A stretch of 64,000 nt of DNA from NCBI GenBank assembly GCA_019671005.1, contig CM033718.1, positions 32,566,508 through 32,630,507 on the forward strand, in the 5' to 3' direction. The notes under the pieces are model-generated. The model was given only the letters and a program-made list of their open reading frames with translations, was not told where the DNA came from and made no database searches. This document shows, piece by piece, positions 11,159 through 23,070 of the stretch. Source of the stretch: Hibiscus mutabilis. Taxonomy: Eukaryota > Streptophyta > Magnoliopsida > Malvales > Malvaceae. The first letter of the stretch is position 1. The number at the start of each line of letters is the position of its first letter. The position numbers and the translations under genes were made by a program.

Positions 11159-12827
11159 GTGAGTGTAGCCTATGTTAATTTAATTAAATTGTTGTATAAT
11201 TGTTAAACTATTTGAATGACAAGAAGGTCTCGTCGCCTTGCTTGCTTGAATGTATCTTGGGAAATTCTTGAAGGCATCTATCAAGGTAACATCTATGGTA
11301 ATTGTAAATTGTGAATATGTTATAAAACAATGAATTGAATTCCATAAAAGGGGCTTCATGGATGTTGTGGATTAATTGTACATGCTTGTATACCTAATAT
11401 GAATCATTAGCACCTAGTTTGAATAAGTAGAGACACTAGGAGGATGCGTATAGTTATAATTTAGTTGGTATTGGCATGCCAATAGGAGTTACATTCTGAG
11501 CTCATCCTGAATTATAGGACTAAGGTCCCCTGAAAGGTACAATTGTACCCCTGATTGATACTAAATCGAATGATTTAATTACCTAAATGTCATTGCCTGC
11601 TGATAAAGTGGTCACATTGGTGAACCTAGAAGGTTTGTTAGTTGTTATTGGAATTTCAATTATGATTGTCTGTTTTATGAGCATTTTCGAATGTTGCCTG
11701 ATATTAAATCAACCTTTAATGGTTGCTTGAAAAGTGAATTTTGTGTATTTGATCGTATGTTTGTGAAATCATTGTGAATCCATGTGAAATTACAATTTAG
11801 GAGATGAGGGATCTTATGTTCGGTGCTATACATTATGATAGAGAGTACTTCTGTTAGATAGTCAATCTACCTTGATAACTCGATTATGCTCTTACCATGT
11901 CGTATTTTATTTCTTGAATTCATTGCAAGATCATCATTCTGACTACTCACTCTGTTTCATATTTCAGTTCTATATCCTACCAACTTTTGCAAGGAGATCC
12001 AGCAAGGTCACCTGAACTTCTAATGTACGTTAGAAAACTACATTTTGATAACTCCCTAGGGGTGGTACTATGATAGGAGTACATATGTGTTAATTCGGGT
12101 GGGATTAGTAGACTTGTAAATAATTTAGATCATAATGATAATTCGAGGTGTTTTGTTTAAGCACTTGTGATCATTTGGATGCCTTACTATGGGATGATAT
12201 GAATGCACTAGCTTATTTTAAATGTGTTGATTATGATTTAGAATCATAATGTGATGTTGCTATGTATGAGATTGTTTGATACAACATTTCTTGAGTATGT
12301 TACCTCTTAGTCGATGTAAAGGAAAGTAGAAACTCAAAGTGGATTATAAGATAATCATCCAATAGTTAGTTGTAACATGTTTTAACGAATATTGCTTCGA
12401 TGAAGCATAACTATATTTGGTGCTTGGAGTAAGTTACTTGTTTAGGAATTTTCTTCGCGTTATAGTGCTAAGATAGAAGGTACGCTGTTATCTATGATGT
12501 TGTTTCATTGAAAATCTAATGCCATGATCTTACATTGAATACTATGCGAATGTTTATAGTATTTTCATACACTTGCTTGGGTCACAAGTTACTTAATATG
12601 CATGGATATTTTGTTTGATTTCTTTAATACTTCATTGGCCGATTCTTATATCCTTGTAAACCATGTAATTACTTGAGTGTTGTTTAATTGCTTGACTATA
12701 TCTTCAGTCTTTTGGTTATTGCCTATTTTAGTCATTTTTGAACGAATGAATCTCTAACTTGTTAGGCAAGTTAGACTGTCTACCTTGAGGATGTAAAATA
12801 CTCATAGGCCTGGTTGGGTACTACAAT

Positions 12828-12841
12828 TTGGTAATCAAAGC
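12828..12841 (+). other. Primer-binding site, family 2
   Basis: TTGGTAATCAAAGC follows the LTR end. It resembles the TTGGTAATCAGAGC at 39385, a variant of the initiator-Met tRNA complement with one extra A. Confidence 0.75.
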
Positions 12842-12963
12842 TAAGGTTTAGTCGATCCTAAGACTAAATCAGTCTAGGTTATGTTATTTAAGTGCCACCT
12901 AGGAGTTGTATAATTGTTCTTATGACCTTGTGTGATTGAATCTCGTTTAAATGCTAATTACAG

Positions 12964-14267
12964 ATGTCTGAGACACATCTGGCCTGGGATGGAAATAGTC
13001 TGGTTGGCTCCTCCAATAAAGGGGGAAGCGTTAGAATGAATCATGAACCAATAAATCCTTCGAAGGCTGCAGAACAACTGCCAGAGGTTCCTCAATTAAA
13101 TCAAATACAGAAAGAGTCCTTTCTTAGTATGACTAAGATGTTTAATCACTCCATCACTACAATGAAGCAAAATGATCCTCCTATGCCTACAGTGAGCCAT
13201 TCAAAAGCCCCTATTAACAAATTGGCTCAGCACCGAGGCTACACTTTTATGGGATCAGATGAAGAGAAACCTAAAGCGGCTGAGTACTTGTTAAAGACAA
13301 CTATTCAAATCCTAACCAAACAACTTCAATGTTTTGATCCACACAATTTGGAATGCATTGTGGCTTTACTTGCTGATGATGCCCTGAATTGGTGGGAAAC
13401 CACAATCCTTACGGCTCCAGAGAATTCTATCACCTGAGAATTCTTTCTAAAGGAATTCCAGAAGAAGTATGTCAATGAACATTATTTAGCTGAAAGAAGA
13501 AGATGTTTCTTGCATCTTAAGCAAGGTGGAAGACCTGTAGAGCAATATATCAGTAACTTCTATAAATATTGTAAGTATGGAGCTGAATCCATCAAGAGAG
13601 AAGGGGACAAATGTAGAATGTTCATCGAAGGATTGAATGATGAGTTGAGCCCGATGTTCATAGCCCTCGGAATAACTGACTTCCAAGACCTGGTGAATCG
13701 AGTAATTTCCACAAAATCTCAGATGAAAGCTGCTGACAAAAGACTGGAGAACATTTCCAAGAAGGATTAAAGACTCCGGGGTGATAATAAACCAATGTGG
13801 CCTTCTAAGAAACCGAGGGGCCAGGGAAAGAATTGTGAAAGCCAAGTTGCTTCGCCAAGGGATAACTACATTCTGAAGCCTCATACTATAATTAAATCTT
13901 CTGCTCCTGCAGTTTCTATCAATAGCTCGGGAAATGTGGGTAAAGAATCTTAGTCTCGACACTGCAATATCTGTCAGAATTATCATTTTGGTCAATGTAG
14001 GAGACAATCAAATACCTGTTTCCGATGTGGGAGTGCGGATCATTATGTTTGGGATTGTCCTCAATCTTTTGTCAAATCCCGGGTTAAGGTAGCCTATAAC
14101 TCGAATCAAACTACACCTTTGAAGGGAATGGGGCCGAGACAAGCTCAATCGGGAAACTCAGGAAGATCTCGAGGTCAAGCTGTCACCATCACTCATCAGG
14201 AGTCCTGGGCCCCTGCCCGGATGTATCATATTCGGAGTCGTGACAAGAAGAGGCACCCGACGTCATA
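12964..14267 (+). pseudogene. Family 2 gag pseudogene
   Basis: Gag opens at the ATG at 12964 (MSETHLAWDGNSLVG), directly after a splice-acceptor-like ATTACAG. The capsid core is well kept: QHRGYTFMGSDEEKPKAAEY, DDALNWWETT and EQYISNFYKYCKYGAE. One TGA at 13435-13437 replaces a Trp codon (TGG in relatives), and the same frame then continues to a TAA at 13768. Two zinc knuckles remain near 13,960-14,060: an unusual spaced CNICQNYHFGQC and a canonical CFRCGSADHYVWDC. Further stops follow at about 13,951 and 14,265. This is among the least decayed gag regions in the window. Confidence 0.9.
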
Positions 14268-15345
14268 GCAGGTACTCTTGAACTAAAGAATAGTCCTATA
14301 TACGCTTTATTTGATCTAGGGTCTACCTATTCTTTTATCCATTTCCCTTTGATTGAAAAGCTGAATCTGAATTCCGAAATAACTACACAAAAACTCCTAG
14401 TCTCGAACCCTGTAGGAAAATGTTTGACTATAAATGTTCTTTGTAGGAATTGTCCTTTATATATTCAAAACATACATTTTTCCTATTAACCTTTATGTAC
14501 TGCCTTCCTGTGAATTTGATCTAATTTTGGTATTAGACTGGTTAGGTAGACACCGGGCGTGGGTAGACTGTAATAAGAGAAAATTATACTTACGAGACTT
14601 AGGAAAAGAATCAATATCTCTAGTTAGTCAATGGCATAAAGAGCAGGGTACTTTAATTGCTAATATGATAAAAAATGTTCGAACCGAGTCTGATATAACT
14701 TTAATTCTGATTGTATCTAAATTTCCTGATGTTTTTCCTGAGGAACATCCGGGATTGCCACCGACTCGAGAAGTTGAATTCAAGATCGAGACTCAACTGG
14801 GAGTTAATCCCATATCTATTACTCCTTACCGAATTGCTCATATGTAATTAAAATAACTTCAGAGGCAATTGCAAGAACTATAAGAAAAGGGGTTTATATG
14901 ACCTAGCTCTTCACCACGGGGAGCCCCAGTACTCTTTGTTAAGAAGAAAGATGGATCAATGAGGTTGTGCATAGATTATCAACAACTTAATCAAGTCACG
15001 ATCAAGAATAAGTACCCGCTTTCGAGAATTGAAGATTTGTTTGATCAATTGAAAGGAGAATTAGTATTTTCTAAGATTGACCTTAGATCATGGTACTATC
15101 AAATGAAGGTAAAGGAGTTTGACATTTCGAAAACTGCCTTTAGGACTCGATATGGTCATTACGAGTTCCTAGTAATGCCATTTGGTCTAACAAACGCCCT
15201 CGCCGCGTTTATGGATCTAATGAACCGAGTCTTTAAACCTTATATGGATAATTTTGTGGTAGTCTTCATTGACAATTTTATTGTTTACTCGAAAGATGAA
15301 GATGGGCATTCAATACATCTCAGAATTGTCTTACAAACTCTTTGA
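14268..15345 (+). pseudogene. Family 2 protease-reverse transcriptase pseudogene
   Basis: Protease begins AGTLELKNSPIYALFDLGST, where the active-site Asp-Ser-Gly has become Asp-Leu-Gly. A frameshift falls near 14,470, then CEFDLILVLDWLGRHRAWVD is open. The protease-RT linker VFPEEHPGLPPTREVEF is intact. Three or four stops lie between 14,846 and 14,900. RT then runs from VKKKDGSMRLCIDYQQLN through RSWYYQMKV to VFIDNFIVYS, where the second catalytic Asp of the FIDD box is Asn (AAT at 15274). The enzyme would be inactive even if translated. Confidence 0.9.
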
Positions 15346-15587
15346 GAAAATAGACTCTACACCAAATTCAACAAATGTGAATTTTGGTTACCCGAAGTAT
15401 CCTTTCTTGGGCATGTAATTTCAGCCGAGGGAATCAAAGTTGACCCAAAAAAGATCCAATCTGTGCTTGATTGGTGATTTCCAAGAAATGTAAATGAAGT
15501 TAGGAGTTTTCTTGGCTTGGCTAGATATTATTGAAGATTCGTTAAGGGCTTTTCCATCTTAGCTTCACCCTTGACCATGGTACTTGT
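15346..15587 (+). pseudogene. Family 2 RT connection and start of RNase H, truncated
   Basis: A TGA opens the segment. It continues with YTKFNKCEFWLPEVSFLGHV and RSFLGLARYY, with two more stops at positions where relatives have Trp or Arg. Homology ends in ...LASPLTMV at about 15,587, where family 3 LTR sequence begins mid-LTR. RNase H, integrase and the 3' LTR of family 2 are absent. Confidence 0.85.
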
Positions 15588-15602
15588 TGTGTAATGTGAT
15601 AG

Positions 15603-15738
15603 AACCATGAGTAAACTTGGTGGAAGAGGATAGAGTGGATCATCCTAAAGCCAAGAACAAAGGAGTGTGGACCCAAGAGTAGCTAGCTTGGAGTATTGTG
15701 AGTGTAATTACCTCTAGGGTTAGGACTAGGTCCTAACC
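15603..15738 (+). other. LTR exon-like block plus palindrome (family 3)
   Basis: GATAG precedes the block (15603-15697), and the GTGAGTG donor starts at 15698. In phase 1 it reads E-P-stop-VNLVEEDRVDHPKAKNKG and on through VWTQE to a stop, so this copy has one early stop. A perfect palindrome follows at 15718-15738 (arms GGTTAGGAC and GTCCTAACC, 3-base spacer). Confidence 0.55.
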
Positions 15739-16514
15739 AATGTATTTTTGATACATTCTTGACATGATAAATGAATCTAATCATGAACTTGACCTAATAA
15801 GGGAAGGATGACTAAAGAAATGCATGAAACTTGATCCTAGCCTAGTATACATGATCCAATCGAATGCTTATGCATGATTAAGTGATAACATGAATGCTTG
15901 TATGTGTTATGATTCACTGAGATCAAATGCTAAAGACTTATTTGAGATATCATAACATCTGATCTTGATGAAATGAAACATGAAACTACTTGACATGTGA
16001 GCTATGACTCAATGTCCTAAGGGCCTAGTATGAAATGAACTTGCTTGACATGATCTTGATCTTGAAACACTTGAATAAATGGTAAATCGAACAACCTTGG
16101 TAGCTAGTTGGATTTGGTAGAACGGCATTCATTAGAGTCTAGAGCTCATTGTGTACGGGTGGACTACGGTCCAGGGCTAAGGACCCTATTTGGCGACAGT
16201 AGGAGGGTATGTGTGTGGTATTTTGCGACAGTAGGAGGGTTGACCAGCACTATGGTGCATCTTGTGGCGACTGTTGGTTGGAGATTAGCTATAGAAACTA
16301 AGTACCAAGGGGGTTGTTTAATGAATAACAATTGAAATAAAAATCCAATAATGCATGATACTTGTCTTGAATGCCATGAAATGTATATTACTTTACTTGA
16401 AAGCATGACTCCTTGATTTTTTTGTTTTGCAAGCATGTGTGCTTGATTCATGAAGTATGATTCTTGTTTCTTGCCCCTTGTGGCCGAATGTATGATATCC
16501 TTAGATAGGATAAT

Positions 16515-16607
16515 CTTGATGCTTGAAAGCCTAGCTAAGATCACTCTTGATGCTTGAAAGCCTAGCTAAGATCACTCTTGATGCTTGAAAGCCTTAGCTA
16601 TGTCTAC
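16515..16607 (+). repeat. 31-bp tandem repeat, three units
   Basis: CTTGATGCTTGAAAGCC recurs at 16515, 16546 and 16577, a period of 31. Other family 3 LTRs (for example 38,178 and 47,308) have two shorter units, so copy number varies between LTRs. Confidence 0.8.
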
Positions 16608-17695
16608 GCTTGATTAAAAGACATGAAACTTTAAATAACAAATGGTTAGACTAGTTACTACCTCACTAAGTACATTTTTGCACTTATCACTCTCGTTTTC
16701 ATCCTTCCCAACTACATGATAAAGGATACGAGGTTGCTTGATCTTGAAGCCTGTTACCTTGAACAAGAAGCAAGACACACAAGTTTGCCTAAGTATGATT
16801 TCGTACTTGTTTTGTATATCTCCTAGAATGGTGGCACTATATTGTACATAGCTAGCTTGAACATGCATCTTGAAGCTTGTATATAATTTTTGATGAGCCT
16901 ACTATGTTATGTATATAGTATTAAGTATGTAATGAACTTAGATAACATGTAATGGACGTTGTTTTGTTGTGCATAAGGTGATGGAATGAATGATCCAATG
17001 TTTAATCCATATTACCTTAAGTCATTTGAACGTTTTGTTCAATGTATATGGTTATGCTTGAAATGAAAATAGTATAGGGTGAACCATGTCTCTTGCCTTT
17101 CATTCGAATACATTAGGGACTATATGGTCACTTGTGTGTGTGTTTATACCATGATGTATGTGAATGGTAATTGTATAGGTGATTGCCGAATACATGGGAT
17201 TAGAATAAGACTTGAATGAACTAGTTATATGCTTTGTTGTATGTATTTGAAGTTAATGGCCGAATGACCTAGTTAATTAGGAGGCTAGTTTCATGCTATT
17301 GTACGATAATATGATCATGTTTAATAACCTAGGTATGTAATGATACATGTATAGAGTTAAGAAACATTGAATTGAAATGGAAGCTTATCACATCTAGGTC
17401 AATTCGAATAGGATATGATATCAAAGGTTGAATGTTGTCACATGAAACATGAAGTAGTAATTTGTAATGTAAGAATGAAAGGAATTTAATTTAGTGATCT
17501 TGTATAGGTAGCCAAATGGTTTAAGTTGAATAAGAATCAATTGTGGTTACTTGTATGATAAGAAACTTGCATTGCTTGCCTTGTTAAGTTGTTTGATTGT
17601 TCTTATCTATTGCTTTGTCTATATTCTTGCCTTGCCTGCTTGTTAAGTAACGCTCCTGAGCCGAGTTACTACTAGCCCGGGTAAGGGGTGTTACA

Positions 17696-18076
17696 TGATA
17701 AATCCGTTAAATCAAATAAAAATGCATGGAAAATTCATCATGCCATGTCACATGTATAAAATATGCATACGATATAAAAACAATGTCACACAATAAAATT
17801 CAATGTTATATAGCACCGTAAGAAAACACACCTTAGCCAAAGCAAAACTCAACCATTGAATATCGCGTCTCTCATGATCAGAAGCACTAGGTTTGGCTGT
17901 ATTAGAACCTATACGAATAATTTCTATATCAGTACTATTATCACTATGACTAACGAGTTATTCCTATATACTTATCTAATGAAATTTAATGATACAAGAA
18001 TACTTATTTAATTCGATTAGTAAATCTTCAAATCAATCGAAGACATAGTTGAATTGAGCGGTGCTAGAGACTTAGG
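17696..18076. other. Unassigned 381-bp sequence between LTRs
   Basis: This is the only stretch of more than 300 bases that I cannot match to any retroelement in the window. It lies between the 3' end of one family 3 LTR and the 5' end of the next. It has no primer site at its left edge, so it is probably flanking DNA. On the minus strand, 17952-17832 is open and includes DNSTDIEIIRIGS and DHERRDIQW. It is followed by a donor-like AAG|GTGTGT, which could be one exon of a host gene fragment. I do not recognise the protein. Confidence 0.35.
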
Positions 18077-20279
18077 TGTAACACCCTAAAATTGGCCTAG
18101 AAATGTTACCACAATCTAAACTATAGGCTAATTGAATTCATAAGTTAATCAATTTAAAGAAGAAAGAACATTGGCCATCCTTAAGATCAAATAAGTGAAA
18201 TTAGAACCAAATTGCATTGAAATTAAAACTAGAATGAATAAATGGAAGGATGAAATTGTGATCATGCAAAACTCTATAGACTGCATGTAAAATTTAATTA
18301 AAATCAAGGCCTTGACACCTGTTCTCATTTGAAGATAACATGTGCCAATTGAGGATGACTCACAGCTTGGAGAAGAAAGATGAACAAACATATTGTCATC
18401 TTCCTCCCGAAACTATCACCTTGGCCGAAAATTCTTGAGAGAGAAATGGGAGAGAAAAGCTTCATGCAACACCTTCAAAATCAAGCTTCTTGATTTAGCC
18501 TTGATCAAATTTAGCTTGGAGAAGGTATAATGCTTGATTTCAACTTGTTATAGAATGTTTGAATAAGTAATTGATGATGTCTTTGTTGTATAAATTGAAT
18601 CGGATGATTTTTATGTATGTTAGGGTCATTCTAGCTTCCAATTGAACTTGAAATTTTGAATGCTAGTAGCCAATTTGATAAGGACAATGTATATAGCTGA
18701 AAAAAGTTTGATTAGGGACTGTTTTGGATAGTGAAAATGTTTAAACATGTCAATTGAATATAGAACCCTGTTTTGACCATGTTGATAGATGAATTGAGAA
18801 CTGAATAGACTAGATAAGTTGCTGGAAAATGAGTGCACCTAATTGGATTAGTTAAATTAGGTAATGGACTGCTCAATTGGTAAATTGGATGTGTAATGTT
18901 GATCAAATAGATCAAATTGGGTTCAACATGATAATGCCCTGTTTTAAGCACATTTGTAGGTGTATTAAACTAACTTAGACATGTAAGAACATGAAAATGA
19001 ATTGAATTTCCATGTTAGAACCTTCTTAAAATGAGTTAAGAAGCTAGAAACTCAACCTAGTGTAATCTGCCCATAATGCTTTGTTCTGGGCAGTAACTTT
19101 CAAAAATGACTATAAATTATATAAAATGAATTTAATGCTGAAATTTTTATGGGAAACACCTTGATATGTCTAAATGCATTAGGAGAAAACATAACTGAAT
19201 TCTGGGTTGTAGAATGAAATGTAGAGAAGAAACACTAGGGACAGTGCAAACTGTCCAGTGTAGCAAATTACCCTGTCTTTAAGTTAAAAACTGTATTAAT
19301 TGGAAAATAACTAAAATGCAAGCCTTGTATGGTTATAAATAAAATTACGTTAGCTTTCCAACGGTGTAAACCAATTGAAATTCTGACATACGGAATGAAA
19401 GTTATGCATGATTAAATGACTAGAGTGCAAGCTGCCTGGCAGCAGCAGTATAGGTAATTGTACACTGTTTTGTGGCAATTTGTAAACTGTTTTGTAAACA
19501 GTTTTAGGACATTGATTTTTGTTTTGTTTTACGTGAACTGGAGTAGAGATAAGTGTAGTTAAGTGTAGTGGAAAATGTATATGAACATGCTGCCAAATTT
19601 GTGAATGTTGTATACTTGTAACCTTGCCTTGATTGAATGATCATATGATCTGGTTTTGACATGTAATTGTTGTGTAACGTGATAGAACCAGGAGTAAACT
19701 TGGTGGAAGAGGATAGAGTGGATCATCCTAAAGCCAAGAACAAAGGAGTGTGGATCCAAGATTAGCTAAGCTTGGAGTATTGTGAGTGTAGTTATCTCTA
19801 GGGTTAGGACTAGGTCCTAACCAATGCATACTTGTTTACATTCTTGTAATGTTAAATGAACCTAATAAGGACTTAACCTAATAAGGAAAGAATGACTAGT
19901 AATGCATGAAATTTAATCACATCTTGAATATATGCTTTATTTGAGTGCTAAGCATGTTTAAATGGTACATTGGTGCTTGTATGTGTCATGATGCATGTGA
20001 TCGAATGCTAAAGACTTGCTTGAGATATCATCTCATCTTGGTGAAATGAAACATGAAAATTACATGATATGTGAGTTATGTCTCAAATGGCCTAAGGGCC
20101 TAAAATGAAATGAACTTGCTTGACATGATCTTGAACTTGATAAACTTGTATAAATGGTAAACCGAACAACCTTGGTTGCTAGTTGGACTAGGTAGAAGGC
20201 ATGCCTTAGAGTCTAGAGCTCATTGTGTCAGGGTGGACTACGGTCCAGGGCTAATGCCCCTATTTGGCGACAGACGGAT
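18077..20279 (+). repeat. Family 3 LTR, 5' part
   Basis: It begins TGTAACACCCTAAAATTGG and aligns with other family 3 LTRs until ...GGCGACAGACGG. There the family 4 LTR starts, preceded by CGGAT. It includes a donor-like GAAG|GTATAA at 18525, the exon-like block, and a conserved region with AAACTGTTTTGT...ACAGTTT hairpin sequence (about 19,487-19,507). The remainder of this copy is not found beyond family 4. Confidence 0.85.
19686..19822 (+). other. LTR exon-like block plus palindrome (family 3)
   Basis: This is the cleanest family 3 copy. After GATAG, the block 19686-19781 reads (G)E-PGVNLVEEDRVDHPKAKNKG, VWIQD, stop, followed by GTGAGTG at 19782. The palindrome at 19802-19822 is perfect. 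Confidence 0.6.
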
Positions 20280-21905
20280 TGTAACACCCCAAATCCTAGC
20301 TTAGAAGTATTGGAATTAAATTGAATGAATTGATAGCTTAATTGAATCTAGAATTAAGCTAAATTGATTAGTTAATGGCCTAATTGAAAGAATGTATGAA
20401 ATAAGTGATCAAATTACAAAGGACAAATTTGAATTAAGTAAGAAATATTAGGCGTGCATGATAAATTCTATGATTCTCTTATTTGCCCTTGACTAATTAC
20501 ATGATTAGTAACTAATTAAGGGATAATTTAGACAATACACAATTCCAATAACATGGATTTGTTGTTGTCATCTTCTCCACTATCCTTCACTTGGCCGAAT
20601 GAAAGAGAGAAAGAATTGAGAGAATTCATCCATTGAAGAAGGAATCAAGCTTGCATGTGTAGGAATTTTTCATTGAAATTAAGCTAGAAGCAAAGTATAA
20701 TTCTTCTTGTGTTCAATTGAATAGGCAACTATGATTTTTGTATTGGATTGTTTTGATGATTATAGATAAGATTGGCTATTGAATATGTTGTTAGGTGATT
20801 GAATGGTTGTATAATTATACAAATTTGAACAACGAACACCAGGTTCAATGCTGGAAATTATGTGTTTATGCTAGTGTAATAACCTAGGTTGCTGGAAAAA
20901 TTGAATTGTGTTATTGAAGTGGGAATTGAATGATTAGAACTTAAAATTGAGCTACGGAATTAATGAATTGATGATGATAATGATTAGATATTGTAAAGAA
21001 GGTGTTAAACAAATTGAATTATTAGCAAACAATGCTGGAAATGAAGGATAAGAGTATGATCATAGTTGCATAACATAGAAACTGTTTTGTGGAATTGAAA
21101 TTGAGTAAACATGCAAGATTAGGCATTGTAACCAACTTACCCTATTTTGGCAGCCTTGATTAATGGAATATCATTGACTTAACATGTGTAGGATATCATA
21201 TGAAATGAATTATATGGCCAAGACATTGGTTAAAATGAATTAAAGGCATTAAAATGTAATTAGATGCAATCTGCCCAGAATTGCTCTGTTTTGGGCAGTT
21301 ACTTTGAAAATTCACCAAAAATTGTATAGAATGAATTCACGGCTTAAATTGTAATGACATGATCCTTAGAATGTCTATTTTCATTAGGTGAAAACCGAAT
21401 TGAAAACTGGGTCCTATACTGAAAACTGTAAATAGGAATTGCTGGACAATGCAAACTATACAGGCAGTGTAAATGCCATGTCTTTGAACAATAAACTGTA
21501 TTAGTTGGCTAAGAAGTAAAATGCAAATCTTATATGATCTTATAGAAAATTTTGTTAGATTTCCAATGGTATATAGTAATTGAAATTCCTACATACGGAT
21601 TAAAAGATATGGCCATTTAAAGGGACAGTGTGCAAACTGCCAGGCAGCAGTGTCCTGGGCAGTTTGGGACTGTTTTTGAACCTAATAACAAACTATTTCC
21701 AAAACAGTTTTGGGACATTGTAACCTGTCCAATTATGCTGTAAAATGAAGTAATAACATTATGGAAATGAACTAGTAAGAAATGCTTAAAAGAAAGCATA
21801 AGAATAGTAGCTAAATATTAGGTACAAATGTGGTAACATTGCTACTATGATTGTGTGATATATTGTGCTTGTTTTGATGAAATGTGTATGTGCTATGCTT
21901 GCTAG

Positions 21906-22047
21906 ATCAAGGACATCAAGTTGGGGAAGAAGATGATAGGAGTGGACATCCCAAAGCTAGAGGCAAAGGGATTTGGATACAGGATAATTGATTGCTAGGA
22001 GTATTGCGAGTGTAACTATCCTTAGGGTTGGGACTTAGGCCCTAACC
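21906..22047 (+). other. LTR exon-like block 1 (family 4)
   Basis: After GCTAG it reads in phase 1 DQGHQVGEEDDRSGHPKARG, KGIWIQDN, stop. The donor is GCGAGTG at 22006 (GC instead of GT). The palindrome at 22026-22047 has mismatches. Confidence 0.58.
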
Positions 22048-22927
22048 AACCTTGCTATTATTAATTCAATGAAATTGCCTTGTAAAATGACCTAATGCAT
22101 ATTTGGCTAATTAAGGGAAGAATTACATGTATGATAACTTGTGTGATGTCATGATCTATGTGTTACTTGGGTGTTAAGCAAATGTAATAAAATGTTTGTC
22201 ATGTTGCATTGCTTATGCCTAAGGTAAGAAATGAATTATAGGGCCAAAACATTGGTTAAAATGAATTTAACGAATTAAAATGTGAATAGGAGCAATCAGC
22301 CCATAATTGCTATGTTCTGGGCAGTCATTTGAAAATTCACCAAAATTTGTATAGATAAAATTCAGGGCTGAAATTTTAATGAAATTATCCTTGGTATGTC
22401 TACTTTCATTAGGTTAAAACATAACTGAAAACTGGATCCTATGCTGGAAACTGTAAATAGAAATAGCTGGACAGTGCAAACTGTCCAGGCAGTGTAAACG
22501 CCCTGTCTTTGAACAATAAACTGTATTAATTGGCTAAGAAATAAAATTCAATCCTATTATTTTATTATGGGAAATTTTCTTATCTTTCCAACGGTGTATA
22601 GCAATCGAAATTCCGACTTACGGATTAAAAGATATGGCCATTTAAAGATAAAGTGTGCAAACTGCCAGGCAGCAGTGTCCTGGGCAGTTTGGGACTGTTT
22701 TTGCACCTAGTAACAAACTGTTTCCAAAATAGTTTTGGGACATTGTAACCTGTCTAATTATGCTTCAAAATGAAGTAATAACAATGTGGATATGATTTAG
22801 AAAGAAATGCTTAAAAGGAAGCATAAAAACAGTAGCAAAATGTTAGGTATAATGTGATAACATTGCTACTATGATTGTGTGATATTGTGTTTGTTTTGAT
22901 GATGTGTATATGTGTTATGCTTGCTAG

Positions 22928-23070
22928 GCCAAGGACAGCAAGTTGGGGAAGAAGAGGATAGGAGTGGACATCCCAAAGCTAGAGGCAAAGGGATTTGGAT
23001 TCAAGACACTTGAATTGCTATGAGTATTGTGAGTGTAACTATCCTTAGGGTTGGGACTTAGGTCCTAACC
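22928..23070 (+). other. LTR exon-like block 2 (family 4)
   Basis: In the second duplicate, after GCTAG, the frame reads QGQQVGEEEDRSGHPKARGK, GIWIQDT, stop. The donor is GTGAGTG at 23029. The near-palindrome is at 23049-23070. Relative to family 3 there is one extra acidic codon, an in-frame 3-base difference. Confidence 0.6.

Larger units (their letters stand above)
9851..12825 (+). repeat. Family 2 5' LTR (about 2.98 kb)
   Basis: It starts TATAACGTCCC (probably once TGTAACGTCCC), directly after the gag fragment, and ends GGTACTACA three bases before a primer site. It holds a splice-donor-like GGAA|GTAAGTC at 10243 and the conserved exon-like block at 11082-11158. No second copy is in the window, because the element is truncated at about 15,587. 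The left end cannot be confirmed by alignment. Confidence 0.75.
15588..17695 (+). repeat. Family 3 LTR, 3' part only
   Basis: It joins broken family 2 pol at a point that is internal in other family 3 LTRs (compare 19,664 onward). It ends with the full 3' terminus GGGTGTTACA. It carries the exon-like block, palindrome, GTAC repeat, the GTATATAA...AGCCTAC segment and a 31-bp tandem repeat. The left junction is a deletion or recombination break rather than an LTR end. Confidence 0.85.

Noticed and set aside
13486..14007. A 173-codon minus-strand frame in family 2
   Set aside because: It lies antisense to the clear gag capsid and nucleocapsid region.
16108..16335. Open frames over the GGCGACAG region (also 23,684, 46,997, 49,277)
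   Set aside because: The frames differ among LTR copies and have stops in most, and no codon-position pattern is visible. This is more likely repeat-rich noncoding LTR sequence.
17696..18076. A TRIM/SMART element made by two LTRs around a short internal region
   Set aside because: The left LTR lacks its 5' part, the right lacks its 3' part, and no primer site follows the left LTR.
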